This document shows, piece by piece, positions 51,541 to 60,641 of a stretch of DNA of 64,000 bases (the stretch's first letter is position 1; each line of letters opens with the position of its first letter). The notes beneath the pieces were generated by a model. It was not told the origin of the DNA, searched no databases, and worked only from the letters and a program-made list of their open reading frames with translations. The stretch is from assembly GCF_030159255.1 (NCBI RefSeq), contig NZ_BSCT01000019.1, positions 62,001-126,000 of the forward strand, in the 5' to 3' direction. The translations under genes were made by a program, and so were the position numbers. Origin of the DNA: Bradyrhizobium sp. SSBR45G (GTDB lineage: Bacteria; Pseudomonadota; Alphaproteobacteria; Rhizobiales; Xanthobacteraceae).

Positions 51541-52193
51541 GCCAAGCGACCGCAGCACCGCCGCGTTTCGACGCCTCGTTCAGAGCACGCTTTGCCGAGC
51601 TGGTGCGCTGGCGCCGCGACGTCCGGCGCTTTCGCCGCGAGCCGGTCGCGCCTGAGCTGATCGAGCAGTTGCTCGCGCTCGCATCGCATGCGCCGTCGGT
51701 CGGCTTCTGTCAGCCCTGGCGTTTCGTGCTGGTCGAGAGCGCCGCGCGCCGCGCTGCGATCATCGAGAACTTCAAAGCGGCCAACCAGGCTGCGCTGGCG
51801 GGCTACGATGGCGAGCGGCGTGCGCTGTATGCCGGCTTGAAGCTGGAAGGACTCACCCAGGCGCCCGTCCATCTCGTCGTCTGTGCCGACGAGGGCGCCG
51901 CGACCGGTCATCGTCTCGGCCGCGCCACGATGCCGGAAACGCTGCGCTATTCGGTGGTGGCGGCGATCCAGACGTTCTGGCTGGCGGCACGGGCCGAAGG
52001 ACTCGGTGTCGGCTGGGTATCGATCCTCGATCCGGCCGCCGTCGGTCGGGAGCTCGACCTGCCGCCCGATTGGACGCTGATCGCCTATCTCTGTGTCGGC
52101 TGGCCGGAAGAGGAGCATGACGACCCGGAGCTGGAGCGTCATGGCTGGGAGGCGCGGCTCGATCACACCGTGACCGAGCCGCTGAAGCGCTAG
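51537..52193 (+). CDS. bluB: 5,6-dimethylbenzimidazole synthase
   Basis: A 218-residue flavin-destructase of the nitroreductase fold that converts reduced FMN and O2 to DMB, the lower ligand of B12. The segments ELVRWRRDVRRFRREPVAPE (containing the key Asp), LASHAPSVGFCQPWRFVLVE and AEGLGVGWVSILDPAAVGRE match S. meliloti BluB. It needs oxygen, in line with the aerobic type of this cluster. It feeds CobT encoded at the other end of the cluster. Its stop is 1 base from the stop of the convergent formyltransferase-like gene. Confidence 0.95.
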   Translation: MSQATAAPPRFDASFRARFAELVRWRRDVRRFRREPVAPELIEQLLALASHAPSVGFCQPWRFVLVESAARRAAIIENFKAANQAALAGYDGERRALYAGLKLEGLTQAPVHLVVCADEGAATGHRLGRATMPETLRYSVVAAIQTFWLAARAEGLGVGWVSILDPAAVGRELDLPPDWTLIAYLCVGWPEEEHDDPELERHGWEARLDHTVTEPLKR

Positions 52194-52194
52194 A

Positions 52195-52920
52195 TTACGA
52201 GGCCATCGCCAGCGCCGGCGCGTCCAGCGCGACAGGCGCGACGGATGGGCAAGCTGCGCCGTCCAGCCGAAAGCGCATGCCGTGCAGGGTCACCGTGAGC
52301 GGAATGCCGCGGAAGTCGTCGTGGAAGGCGCTGATGCGGCGCGCCATCTCGGCGGCGTCGATGTCGGCCGGCATGTCGCACATCTCGGCATACATGCGCC
52401 GCGTGCTCTTGATCCCGCTCCAGCCGATCGGGAGAACCGGCAGCGGACCGGTGTGACAGGCCAGATCGTGCGACATGCGCCAGAACAGATAGGCGAGGCG
52501 CACGAACGTCATCTGCTCCAGGCCTCTGACATCGACCCCGCGCGGAATGTCGAACGTCTCGACGCCGACGATGGCACCGCAGTCGACGCGCGGCTCCATC
52601 ACATGGGCGGTCGCGCCGAAGCGCGTCGCGCCGTCGTAGGTTGCGAAATGAGCCGGCGCCCAGCCTGGATAATCCGGCGGCGCCGGATGAAAATTGTAGG
52701 CGCCGTGGCCCAGCGCCTGAAGGATCTCGGAGGGAACGATCACACCGGTGGTGAAGGCGAGCAGGCGGGATTCGGCGAGCACGTCGCGGCCGATGGCCTG
52801 CAGGTCCTGCTCCGTGACGGCGCAACGGAATGACAGCGCAGGATTGTGCGCCTTGAGCAGCTCGGTCAATGCAAGCTGCTGATCGCGGCTGCCGGTGAGA
52901 AGGATGATCGTGGTGAGCAT
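52195..52920 (-). CDS. Formyltransferase-like protein
   Basis: A 241-residue protein with the formyltransferase fold. The active-site string NFHPAPPDYPGWAPAHFATY corresponds to the Asn-x-His-x-(S/G)-x-x-P-x-(Y/W)-x-G signature, followed by DGATRFGATAHVMEPRVDCG, where the conserved aspartate lies. It lacks the C-terminal tRNA-binding OB domain of methionyl-tRNA formyltransferase, so it probably formylates a small molecule such as an amino sugar using formyl-tetrahydrofolate. It lies 21 bases downstream of a glycosyltransferase-like gene on the same strand. Upstream lies the flagellin region, which suggests glycan decoration, as an inference. Confidence 0.75.
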   Translation of the reverse strand: MLTTIILLTGSRDQQLALTELLKAHNPALSFRCAVTEQDLQAIGRDVLAESRLLAFTTGVIVPSEILQALGHGAYNFHPAPPDYPGWAPAHFATYDGATRFGATAHVMEPRVDCGAIVGVETFDIPRGVDVRGLEQMTFVRLAYLFWRMSHDLACHTGPLPVLPIGWSGIKSTRRMYAEMCDMPADIDAAEMARRISAFHDDFRGIPLTVTLHGMRFRLDGAACPSVAPVALDAPALAMAS

Positions 52921-52941
52921 GATGCAGATCCGGTGTTGGGT

Positions 52942-54276
52942 TCAGCGCCCGTAGGCATCGATCTTGAGCGGTTGCCGCGCGGCCTCGGCGACCGCGAAGG
53001 CACGGAACAGGTTCGGTGGCAGCTCCTGCCCGGGCGCCACCTCGATCACCTTGTTGTCGGCCAGAAAGGCCGCTTCCCTGGCGAGACGCACGTCCTGCTG
53101 CCAGGGGCAGAGCGAGAGCTCGAGGCGCGAGAAGCCGCCGTGATCATGGATGAAGGCACTGGTCAGCGCCTCGATGCTCGCCGCCGTGTCACGTGCGCTG
53201 CTGCCCTCGACCTCGCGCAGAATGACCGTGACCGCGTTCTGTTTCGTCACATCCGATTGCAGGATGAGCAGTGGATCGCGCGCACCGGCGCGGCCGGCGC
53301 GCCGGGCGGAACGGGCGAGGGCTGCGAATTCAGGATCGGGGCCGAGATCGGCGGCCGTTGGCCGCAGATTGTGGACGATCGCTGCCGTCCTGGCTCCGTG
53401 CTCGCCGGCGACCGCGTGGTAGGAGCGGGGCAGCCAGACCGTGTCGAGCGGCACTTGTGACGACACCAGGCTCCATGCCTGATCGATGAGATAGCCATCC
53501 CAGACATCGGGGTGAGACGAGGCCATCTCGCGCCAGACCGCCAGCAGCATCCCTGCCGCCTCCGACTGGCCGAAATAGAGCGTCCGTGCCGACATCTCCC
53601 AGCCGTTCCACGTGTGAACGCCAAAATCGCAGCCGGCGAGCAGCGGCAGATTGGGAACCGACTGCAGCATCACGTCGGCGTCGACGAACAGCAGCGGCGC
53701 CGCATGCCGCTGCCACATGCGCTGAATGAAGCCGGCCTTCTCGGCCGCGCTGACAACGCCGCGCTGACGGGTCTCGATCGACTCGAGGTCGAGCGGCAGG
53801 CCCAAGCGCTCCACCGAGCGCCGGAGGTGATAGATGTGCAGATCGCCGACATTGCTGGCGTGACACGACACGACGCGCAGCCCATCGCGAGCGGGCGCAG
53901 CGTCGGGCAGGCGCCAGGCCGTTCCGCCCCACCACATTTCATGCGGTCCGTCGGCGGACGCTCCGACCGTGCCGAACGCGGTCAACTTCGATTTCAGGAA
54001 GTCGAATGCTGGATTCTCGCCAAACGGGATCACGACGGCATCATGCGCCGTCAGCGAGCCGTAGAGCAGCTCGGCACCAGCCCCCGTCGGCGGGTCGATG
54101 ACGACAATGGTCCGCCCCTGCCGAGGCGAGAGGCGGTCGCTCCATGGGACCAGCGGTCCGAATGTCTGCGAAAGCCATCGCAGACGGTGTTGCTGTTGCC
54201 TGCCGAGCGCGACGCCCTCAGCGCGCAGCGCTTGCACCGAATCGTCTTCGCTGGCGGTCGCGTCTCGTCGCATCAT
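52942..54276 (-). CDS. Glycosyltransferase-like protein (GT-A with DAD motif)
   Basis: A 444-residue cytoplasmic protein. A nucleotide-sugar-binding GT-A pattern appears at about residues 190-300: APLLFVDADVMLQSVPNLPL (metal-binding DxD as DAD), then TWNGWEMSARTLYFGQSEAA and DGYLIDQAWSLVSSQVPL. The first 120 residues contain GRTIVVIDPPTGAGAELLYG and are not assigned. The last 100 residues resemble a separate domain (VTVILREVEGSSARDTAASI). The start at 54276 is supported by GGCAGGAGG. It forms an operon with the formyltransferase-like gene. The acceptor could be a protein (flagellin lies about 1.7 kb away) or a polysaccharide; not proven. Confidence 0.68.
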   Translation of the reverse strand: MMRRDATASEDDSVQALRAEGVALGRQQQHRLRWLSQTFGPLVPWSDRLSPRQGRTIVVIDPPTGAGAELLYGSLTAHDAVVIPFGENPAFDFLKSKLTAFGTVGASADGPHEMWWGGTAWRLPDAAPARDGLRVVSCHASNVGDLHIYHLRRSVERLGLPLDLESIETRQRGVVSAAEKAGFIQRMWQRHAAPLLFVDADVMLQSVPNLPLLAGCDFGVHTWNGWEMSARTLYFGQSEAAGMLLAVWREMASSHPDVWDGYLIDQAWSLVSSQVPLDTVWLPRSYHAVAGEHGARTAAIVHNLRPTAADLGPDPEFAALARSARRAGRAGARDPLLILQSDVTKQNAVTVILREVEGSSARDTAASIEALTSAFIHDHGGFSRLELSLCPWQQDVRLAREAAFLADNKVIEVAPGQELPPNLFRAFAVAEAARQPLKIDAYGR

Positions 54277-55182
54277 GCCGGGTCCTCCTGCCAGTAAAAC
54301 GGACCACGGCACTCAATCAGGCGCATCGATCGCATCGGTGCTGCTGATGTTGCGCAAAGTCAGGTGTAGCTCGATGTCTGGACGCGTCACGCGCGACCTT
54401 CGTTGCGAAATGTTGCCGACGGTGTTCGGGCTTGCGATTGAGTGAACAGCTTTACGGCAGGCTGAGCGTCTTTGCCTCTCACTTGGATCCACGAAAGGCG
54501 GGAATTGGACGAGCCTGGCAGCGAGTTGAGCCTGAATTCATCGCTGTTGATCGCGTGCGCAGCTGTCGCTCGCGACCGCAGATCACGTGTCTCACATGCA
54601 GGGATGGAAACATTCAGCAACGATCTACATCTCGCGCGCGCGACAGCGCTTCCCGCATTTTTCATGCTGGCTGCTTCGATGTTCGTGACTGTCAGCTACT
54701 ACAACGTATGAGCTCGCGATATCAGGCGCGGAGATCTGCAAAAAAGTATCCGTCGATTCAAAAATCGTAGTCACGGCAACTGACAGACTCAAAAAATACG
54801 ATAATTTCGTCGAGGTGATTCGGAAAAAATTGCCGGGTTCGGCTGATCCCATCGGGTGAATTTTCGTCTCCCGCAACCGTCGTGTTCGCGAGCGCGCGCT
54901 GTGCGCCGTGGACGGTGTTAGTAAGCGTTGTAGCTGCGTTCTCTGCTGAATTCGTCTTTCGAAATGAATCCCCGCCATGCAGACCCGCGGCCTTCCATGC
55001 TCAAACATCCCACCGCGCATCATCCGCGTGCGGCAAAATTTGCCCTGGCCTAGGCAAAACATTCCACGTAAGCATCTGAAAAATAACGAAAAAACTCCGC
55101 CTGTTTATTCCGGTCATGGCGTTCAACGATCGGAAGCCGTCTGCGAGCTGCGCATCCGGCATTGCGGGTTGGAGATTCGGAA
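54277..55182. other. Long gap between the glycosyltransferase and ECF sigma genes
   Basis: About 900 bases without a supported gene. The part 54690-54880 is clearly AT-richer than the surrounding genome and probably contains promoters. Short open frames are present on both strands but lack ribosome sites and family-like sequence. A small unannotated RNA or peptide cannot be excluded. Confidence 0.4.
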
Positions 55183-55887
55183 ATGAGCTACGCGCTGGAC
55201 GTCTGGGCCCCGGCCGATGGCGTGTCTTCGAACGCGCCCGCGTCACCGGACGTTGCGACGGTGCCGTGGAGCGAGTCGGTCAGCACTGTTCCGGACTGCG
55301 TGCCGTCAGGCGAGACCGTGGTGTTCGACGAGGACAAGGAGCTGCTCGACCGGCTCGCAACCGGCGACGAAGCAGCGTTCCGTCTTCTGGTCGAGCGTCA
55401 CATCGATCGGGCCTATGCGATTGCGCTCCGCATCGTCGGGAATGCCGCCGACGCGGAGGACGTCGTGCAGGACACGATGTTGAAGGTGTGGACCCATCGC
55501 GGCCGCTGGCAGCACGGCCGCGCGAAATTCTCGACCTGGCTTTATCGCGTGGTCAGCAATCGCTGCATCGACCTCCGCCGCAAGCCGCGGACCGAGAACG
55601 TCGACGTGGTTCCCGAAGTCGCGGACGGCAAGCCTGATGCGGTGAGCGTGATCGAGCGTGCCGAGATGAACGATCTTCTCGAGGCGGCGATGCAGCGACT
55701 GCCGGAGCAGCAGCGGGTCGCCGTCATCCTGTCCTATCATGAGAACATGAGCAACGGCGAGATCGCCGAGGTGATGGACACGACGGTGGCGGCCGTGGAG
55801 TCGCTGCTGAAGCGCGGGCGCCAGCAATTGCGCGAGATGCTGCGCCGACATGAGCGCGACATCCGCGGCGCCTTTACTGATTGCTAA
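55183..55887 (+). CDS. ECF-type RNA polymerase sigma factor
   Basis: A 234-residue sigma factor. After about 50 unusual residues, region 2 begins at LLDRLATGDEAAFRLLVERH and contains AYAIALRIVGNAADAEDVVQ and WTHRGRWQHGRAKFSTWLYR. Region 4 has LPEQQRVAVILSYHENMSNG and EIAEVMDTTVAAVESLLKRG, the -35 recognition helix. The ATG follows GGAG at 8 bases. The gene lies 138 bases before flagellin and points the same way. No anti-sigma gene of the usual membrane type adjoins it; a 90-residue acidic protein sits 3.4 kb downstream. Its N-terminal extension is not assigned. Confidence 0.88.
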   Translation: MSYALDVWAPADGVSSNAPASPDVATVPWSESVSTVPDCVPSGETVVFDEDKELLDRLATGDEAAFRLLVERHIDRAYAIALRIVGNAADAEDVVQDTMLKVWTHRGRWQHGRAKFSTWLYRVVSNRCIDLRRKPRTENVDVVPEVADGKPDAVSVIERAEMNDLLEAAMQRLPEQQRVAVILSYHENMSNGEIAEVMDTTVAAVESLLKRGRQQLREMLRRHERDIRGAFTDC

Positions 55888-56025
55888 CCATAACATTCCC
55901 GGCGCAAGAGAATTTCCGCCTGATTCCCGCAGGCGCCTCCGTTTGATCGGTCAGACGGGGCTGATCCGCACCGTCAGTCCTTCCACGATGCGGCGTGTCT
56001 CGCCGATCACTCAGGAGTTCTCACC

Positions 56026-56853
56026 GTGCCCGCAATTTCAACCAACGTCGCCGCAAACTCGGCCGTCCGCTATCTGAACATCAACTCCGCCCAGGAGACC
56101 AGCTCGCTCTCCAAGCTGTCGAGCGGCTCCCGCATCACCTCCGCCTCCGATGACGCCGCAGGTCTGGCGATCTCGACGCGCATTTCCTCGGATATCACGA
56201 CGCTGCAGCAGGCCGCGACCAACGCGTCGCAGGCGACCTCGATCCTGCAGACCGCGGATGGCGGCGCGTCCAACATCAGCGACATCCTGGCGCGCATGAA
56301 GTCGCTGGCCTCCGAGTCGGCGTCCGGAACCACGGTCGACAGCAGCAGCCGCAGCTATATCCAGTCGGAATTTTCGCAGCTGACCAGCGAAATCGATTCG
56401 ATCGCATCGGGCACCCGCTATTCAGGCACCAGCCTGTTGGACGGCTCCAGCTCCTTCTCGGCCGGTGTGTCGGTCCTCGTCGGTTCCTCGGCCAGCGATA
56501 CGATCAGCATCAAGCTGTCGAGCCTCACCTCGACGGCGCTCGCCGTTTCGACGCTCGACGTCAGCACCCAGACCGGTGCCACCGCGGCACTGACCGCGTT
56601 GGATACGGCGATCAGCACCGTGTCCCAGGCGCGTGCCGATATCGGTGCGCAGGAGTCGCGCTTCAATTTCTCCGCTGACTCGATCTCGACGCAGACGCAG
56701 AACCTGCAGTCGGCCAACTCGGCGATCAAGGACACGGACATCGCGTCGGAGCAGGCCAAGCTGTCGTCGGCCCAGGTGAAGACCCAGGCCGCCGTGTCGG
56801 CCGAAGCCGCAGCGAACCAGATCCCGCAGTACCTGCTGAAGCTGCTGGGCTGA
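56026..56853 (+). CDS. fliC: Flagellin
   Basis: A 275-residue short flagellin. The N-terminal D0/D1 region shows NTNVAANSA-like PAISTNVAANSAVRYLNINS, LSSGSRITSASDDAAGLAIS and TSILQTADGGASNISDILAR. The C-terminal part has DIGAQESRFNFSADSISTQT and DTDIASEQAKLSSAQVKTQA, ending in LLKLLG. There is hardly any D2/D3 variable domain. GTG start with AGGAG ribosome site. It is rich in Ser/Thr, so O-glycosylation is chemically possible. First of the filament genes fliC-fliD-fliS; exported by the flagellar type III system. Confidence 0.93.
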   Translation: MPAISTNVAANSAVRYLNINSAQETSSLSKLSSGSRITSASDDAAGLAISTRISSDITTLQQAATNASQATSILQTADGGASNISDILARMKSLASESASGTTVDSSSRSYIQSEFSQLTSEIDSIASGTRYSGTSLLDGSSSFSAGVSVLVGSSASDTISIKLSSLTSTALAVSTLDVSTQTGATAALTALDTAISTVSQARADIGAQESRFNFSADSISTQTQNLQSANSAIKDTDIASEQAKLSSAQVKTQAAVSAEAAANQIPQYLLKLLG

Positions 56854-56914
56854 GCCGTGATCTGCCGGGCCGGCGTCATGCCGGTCCGGCCTTTCCTTCG
56901 GAGAAGGCCGACCA

Positions 56915-58627
56915 ATGACCGTGAGCAGCGCCACCTCGAGCACGAGCGGCACCACCTCCTCATCCTCGTCCTCGACGAGTTCGAGCAGTTCGCTCACGAC
57001 GTCCGGGACGAGCACGACAAGCACGATCGACTGGACCGCGCTGATCCAGTCCGCGGTCAATGCCAAGCTCTCCCAGGCGACCCAGATTTCCACCAAGATC
57101 ACCGCGAACGAGGCCAAGATCACGGCCTATCAGACGCTGCAGACGTCGCTAAAGACGCTCTCGTCGGGATTGTCATCGCTGGCGACGGCCGTGGTGAACT
57201 CGCTCGCGACCAACGTCTTTGCGACGCGTGCGGCCACGATCAGCGCGACCGGCGATGTCAGCGCTTCATCGGCGCTGTCGATGTCCGTGAACAACGGCGC
57301 GGCGACCGGGAGTCACACGCTGACCATCAGCCAGATCGCGACCGCGCAGAAGGTGACGGGAACGGCGCAGTCCAGCCAGACCACAGCGCTGGGCTATTCC
57401 GGGACATTCTCGCTCGGCCTGTCCGGCGGCAGCACGGCCGATATCTCCATCACGAGCGGCATGACCCTGCAGGACGTGGTCAGTGCGATCAATGCGCAGA
57501 GCTCGACCACCGATGTCGAGGCCTCGATTGTGCAGGTGTCGAGCGGATCCTACCAGCTGGTGCTGACGGGCACGCAGGACGCGGCCGATATCACCTATTC
57601 CAGCTCGTCCGGCGACGATATCCTCAACCAGCTGGGGGTGACCGATAGTTCGGGCGCCTTCTCCTCGGTGCTGCAGACGGCGCAGGCGGCGCAATTCACC
57701 CTCGATGGCATCAGCCTGACCCGCAACACCAACGACGTCACCGACGTTCTAAGCGGTGTTACTTTTGATCTCCTGCAGGCGACGCCGTCCGGGACGACCC
57801 TCAACGTCACCATCGGCACCGATACGAGCCAGATCTCATCCGCGCTGCAGACCTTCGTCACAAACTACAATGCGTTCCGCGACGCCGTGCTGGCGCAGCA
57901 GACGACCAACTCCGACGGTACGGCCGCGTCCAGTTCGGTGCTGTTCGGCGACGGAACCATGCGTCAAATCATGAACTCGCTCCAGACGGTCCTCGGCACC
58001 TCGGTCGGTGGCCTGACGATGGCGGACCTCGGCCTGTCGTTCAACGAGAAGAACGAGCTCGAGCTCGACACCGGCACGCTGTCGACGATCCTCAGCACCA
58101 ATCTGAGCGGCGTGACGACGCTGCTGTCGGCCCAGACCACGACGTCCTCGAGCCAGCTCAGCGTGGTCAACACCGGCACCTCGCCACAATCCTTCACGCT
58201 GGACCTCACGGTGGATTCATCGGGCAGTCTGACGGCCGCGTCCGTCGGTGGCGACAGCTCGCTGTTCACCGTCAGCGGCAACACCATCGTTGGCAATTCC
58301 GGAACGATCTATGCCGGCATGGCCTTCACCTACACCGGCACGACCTCGCAATCGATCACGGTGACCTCGACCCAGGGCCTCGCCACGCAGATCTACCAGA
58401 TCGCGAAGACCGCTTCCGCCAGCACCGGCTCGCTGCAGACGCTGATCGACAACCTGACCACCCAGGACGAGACGATGCAGTCCAAGGTCAACGACATCAA
58501 CAGCGCGGCGGCGACGTTCCAGACCCAGCTCACGGCGCAATACGCCAAATATCAGGCCGCGATCGAGAGCGCCAACAACACGCTGACCTATCTGAAAGCC
58601 CTCCTCAACGCGAGTTCGAGTAACTGA
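56915..58627 (+). CDS. fliD: Flagellar cap protein (hook-associated protein 2)
   Basis: A 570-residue filament cap. An unusual Ser/Thr-only leader (about residues 2-37) precedes the conserved DWTALIQSAVNAKLSQATQI and KITAYQTLQTSLKTLSSGLS coiled part. HTLTISQIATAQKVTGTAQS is the typical FliD_N strand, and the C-terminal coiled coil is LQTLIDNLTTQDETMQSKVN to LKALLNASSSN. The stop shares a base with the fliS start. It caps the growing filament and helps flagellin fold. Confidence 0.93.
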   Translation: MTVSSATSSTSGTTSSSSSSTSSSSSLTTSGTSTTSTIDWTALIQSAVNAKLSQATQISTKITANEAKITAYQTLQTSLKTLSSGLSSLATAVVNSLATNVFATRAATISATGDVSASSALSMSVNNGAATGSHTLTISQIATAQKVTGTAQSSQTTALGYSGTFSLGLSGGSTADISITSGMTLQDVVSAINAQSSTTDVEASIVQVSSGSYQLVLTGTQDAADITYSSSSGDDILNQLGVTDSSGAFSSVLQTAQAAQFTLDGISLTRNTNDVTDVLSGVTFDLLQATPSGTTLNVTIGTDTSQISSALQTFVTNYNAFRDAVLAQQTTNSDGTAASSSVLFGDGTMRQIMNSLQTVLGTSVGGLTMADLGLSFNEKNELELDTGTLSTILSTNLSGVTTLLSAQTTTSSSQLSVVNTGTSPQSFTLDLTVDSSGSLTAASVGGDSSLFTVSGNTIVGNSGTIYAGMAFTYTGTTSQSITVTSTQGLATQIYQIAKTASASTGSLQTLIDNLTTQDETMQSKVNDINSAAATFQTQLTAQYAKYQAAIESANNTLTYLKALLNASSSN

Positions 58628-59052
58628 TGACCCAGAGTTCGATGGCACAATTTGCAAGCCAAGCCTATCGCGGCGCTGCCGTGGCGGTTCCGCCGCTGCG
58701 CGCAATCATCATGCTGCTCGGCGGGGCGGTGACGTGCCTGCAGAAATCCCTGCAGGCGCACGAGGCGCGCCGGTTCGAGGAGGGGCACGACCAGCTGACG
58801 CGGGCGACCGCCATTCTGCGCGGATTGAGCCTGCACCTCGATCCGACGCGGGGTGGGGCGGTGGCTGACCAGCTGTTTGCAACCTATAACGCGCTGATCC
58901 TGGCCGCCCTGCGCGCCTATGGCCGTCCCGGCATGCGCGCGAATTTTCAGCGCATCATCGATAGCCTGCTGGAGCTGCGGATGTCCTGGGAGGCTGTCGA
59001 TGCTGCCACACGGGTTGCACGCGTGCCGGGTGATTCGGCCAACCGACGGTAG
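58627..59052 (+). CDS. fliS: Flagellin export chaperone
   Basis: A 141-residue helical chaperone of flagellin. AYRGAAVAVPPLRAIIMLLG, QAHEARRFEEGHDQLTRATA and the final ELRMSWEAVDAATRVARV helix fit FliS, though the typical Tyr-rich N-terminus is modified. It overlaps fliD by one base (TGATG). It keeps flagellin unfolded before export. The last 20 residues are basic. Confidence 0.88.
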   Translation: MTQSSMAQFASQAYRGAAVAVPPLRAIIMLLGGAVTCLQKSLQAHEARRFEEGHDQLTRATAILRGLSLHLDPTRGGAVADQLFATYNALILAALRAYGRPGMRANFQRIIDSLLELRMSWEAVDAATRVARVPGDSANRR

Positions 59053-59285
59053 TTTCGCCGAATCGTCCTGCTGCTGCAGCGCGGAAATCTTGGGAAACTG
59101 ACCAGCAACAGCCTGTATCGTATCGCAAAGACGGTATCCTGTGCCGCTGTTCGTGGGTCCGGCCCCCGAAATCTACGGGCTTTCCGATCTCGCCTTGCGG
59201 TCGTTCGTCACAATCGGCCGATATCAATTTCGTTCGCCCGCTGAATGCTTTAAGACAGTCCACGGAGCGCTGGATTGGGCGGACG

Positions 59286-59558
59286 ATGGACGTCAGGGAA
59301 TTTGAAGATCTGATCGATCGCCTGGGCGAGGATATCTCCCGCTGGCCGGTCGAGCAGCGCCAGGCGGCAGCCGAGCTGCTCGCAACATCTGCTGCTGCCA
59401 GCCAACTGCTTTCAGACGCCCGGCTCGTCCGCGAGGCGTTGTCGTCGCCTCCGGTTCGTGCGCCCGCCGGCCTGACCGCGCGCATTCTGGCTGCGGCCAG
59501 CAGGGCGACGCCGGAAGAGGCGACAGCCGCGCCCGCCGGCGCTCACCAGCCGGGCTGA
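59286..59558 (+). CDS. Small acidic protein, possible anti-sigma or ECF partner
   Basis: A 90-residue protein, MDVREFEDLIDRLGEDISRW then PVEQRQAAAELLATSAAASQ, ending alanine/proline-rich. Two helices are predicted and there is no membrane segment. Small proteins of this kind often follow ECF sigma genes in Bradyrhizobium-like genomes; here the nearest ECF gene is 3.4 kb upstream with the flagellin genes between. The link is an inference. No recognisable domain otherwise. Confidence 0.55.
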   Translation: MDVREFEDLIDRLGEDISRWPVEQRQAAAELLATSAAASQLLSDARLVREALSSPPVRAPAGLTARILAAASRATPEEATAAPAGAHQPG

Positions 59559-59956
59559 CGTCTCAGCCGCATTAAGCCCCGTCCGTGGGGCGGAATACGC
59601 CGCGGCTCGCATGCCGTCCCGATCGGACAGGACGGCGTCGAGAGGCGACGCCGTGTCCTCCATGACGCGATCGCCAGGGCTCTGGCAGCGCCGCACCACC
59701 TCGATTTCATCCCGCCTAACCGATTGCGCCGCCTTGAAGCACTCGTCCGATTGGGACTGGAGCGCGGGGCACCAGGCGAATTTTGCCGCCTCTGCCCAAT
59801 GGCGCGGCGGCAAATTCTGCCGTCGGATCAACTAATTCCACCAACTAATTGTGCGCCTGGATTCGGCGCTCCGGCCGTTTGATCAGCAAACGCCCTCACG
59901 ACCGAATTGTCGTGATGTGTCCCGCCGCTGCCAGCGGCGAGAGCCGGAGTTCTGCC
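59559..59956. other. Intergenic gap before flgD
   Basis: About 400 bases. A small hairpin (GCCCC/GGGGC near 59576-59591) follows the small acidic gene, without a T-run. The final 130 bases (around 59830-59870) are AT-richer and probably hold the promoter of flgD and flgE. No gene seen. Confidence 0.35.
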
Positions 59957-60619
59957 ATGACTATTTCCGCGACGAGCTCGTCGACCGCGACCACCTCATC
60001 GACCTCATCATCGAGCGATTCGCGTACGACGCTGAGCTCGACCGACTTCCTCCAGCTTCTGGTCAGCGAGCTGCAGAACCAGGATCCGCTGAACGCGACC
60101 AGCGTCACCGACTTCATCAACCAGATGACGTCCTACGCCAACTACACCTCGCAGCAGTCGCTCAACACCAGCATGACGTCGCTTGCCAGCTCGTTCTCGA
60201 GCCTGGTGACGCTGAACTCGGTCAACTACATCGGCCATACGGTCGAAGCCAAGACCGATACCGCCGTCCTCTCCAACGGCTCGGCGACGTTCGGCTATTC
60301 GCTGTCGTCGGCCGCGTCGAACGTCTCGATTTCGATCAAGGATTCCTCTGGAAACACGGTCTGGACCGGGACCGGCACCGGCAACAAGGGCTCCAACTCG
60401 ATCACCTGGGACGGCAAGGATTCGAGCGGCAATCAGCTCAGCGACGGCGGGCAATACACGATCTCGGTCACCGCGACCGACTCGGCCGGAAACTCGGTCC
60501 TCAACTACACCACGATCACCGGAACAGTGACCGGAATCGATACCTCGACCAGCACGCCCTCGCTCACCGTCGGCGGCGTTCCAGTCAGCGCCAGCAACAT
60601 CATCGGCGTCACCTCCTGA
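59957..60619 (+). CDS. flgD: Flagellar hook assembly (scaffold) protein
   Basis: A 220-residue hook cap. The conserved N-terminal motif is LSSTDFLQLLVSELQNQDPL (F-L-x-L-L-x-x-Q-L-x-x-Q-D-P-x class) followed by NATSVTDFINQMTSYANYTS. The C-terminal half has the FlgD Ig-like/tudor domain with TWDGKDSSGNQLSDGGQYTI. The start is the ATG at 59957; an upstream extension has no ribosome site. Followed 22 bases later by flgE, which it helps to polymerise. Confidence 0.93.
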   Translation: MTISATSSSTATTSSTSSSSDSRTTLSSTDFLQLLVSELQNQDPLNATSVTDFINQMTSYANYTSQQSLNTSMTSLASSFSSLVTLNSVNYIGHTVEAKTDTAVLSNGSATFGYSLSSAASNVSISIKDSSGNTVWTGTGTGNKGSNSITWDGKDSSGNQLSDGGQYTISVTATDSAGNSVLNYTTITGTVTGIDTSTSTPSLTVGGVPVSASNIIGVTS

Positions 60620-60641
60620 CGATTTCATTCGGAGTACAATC

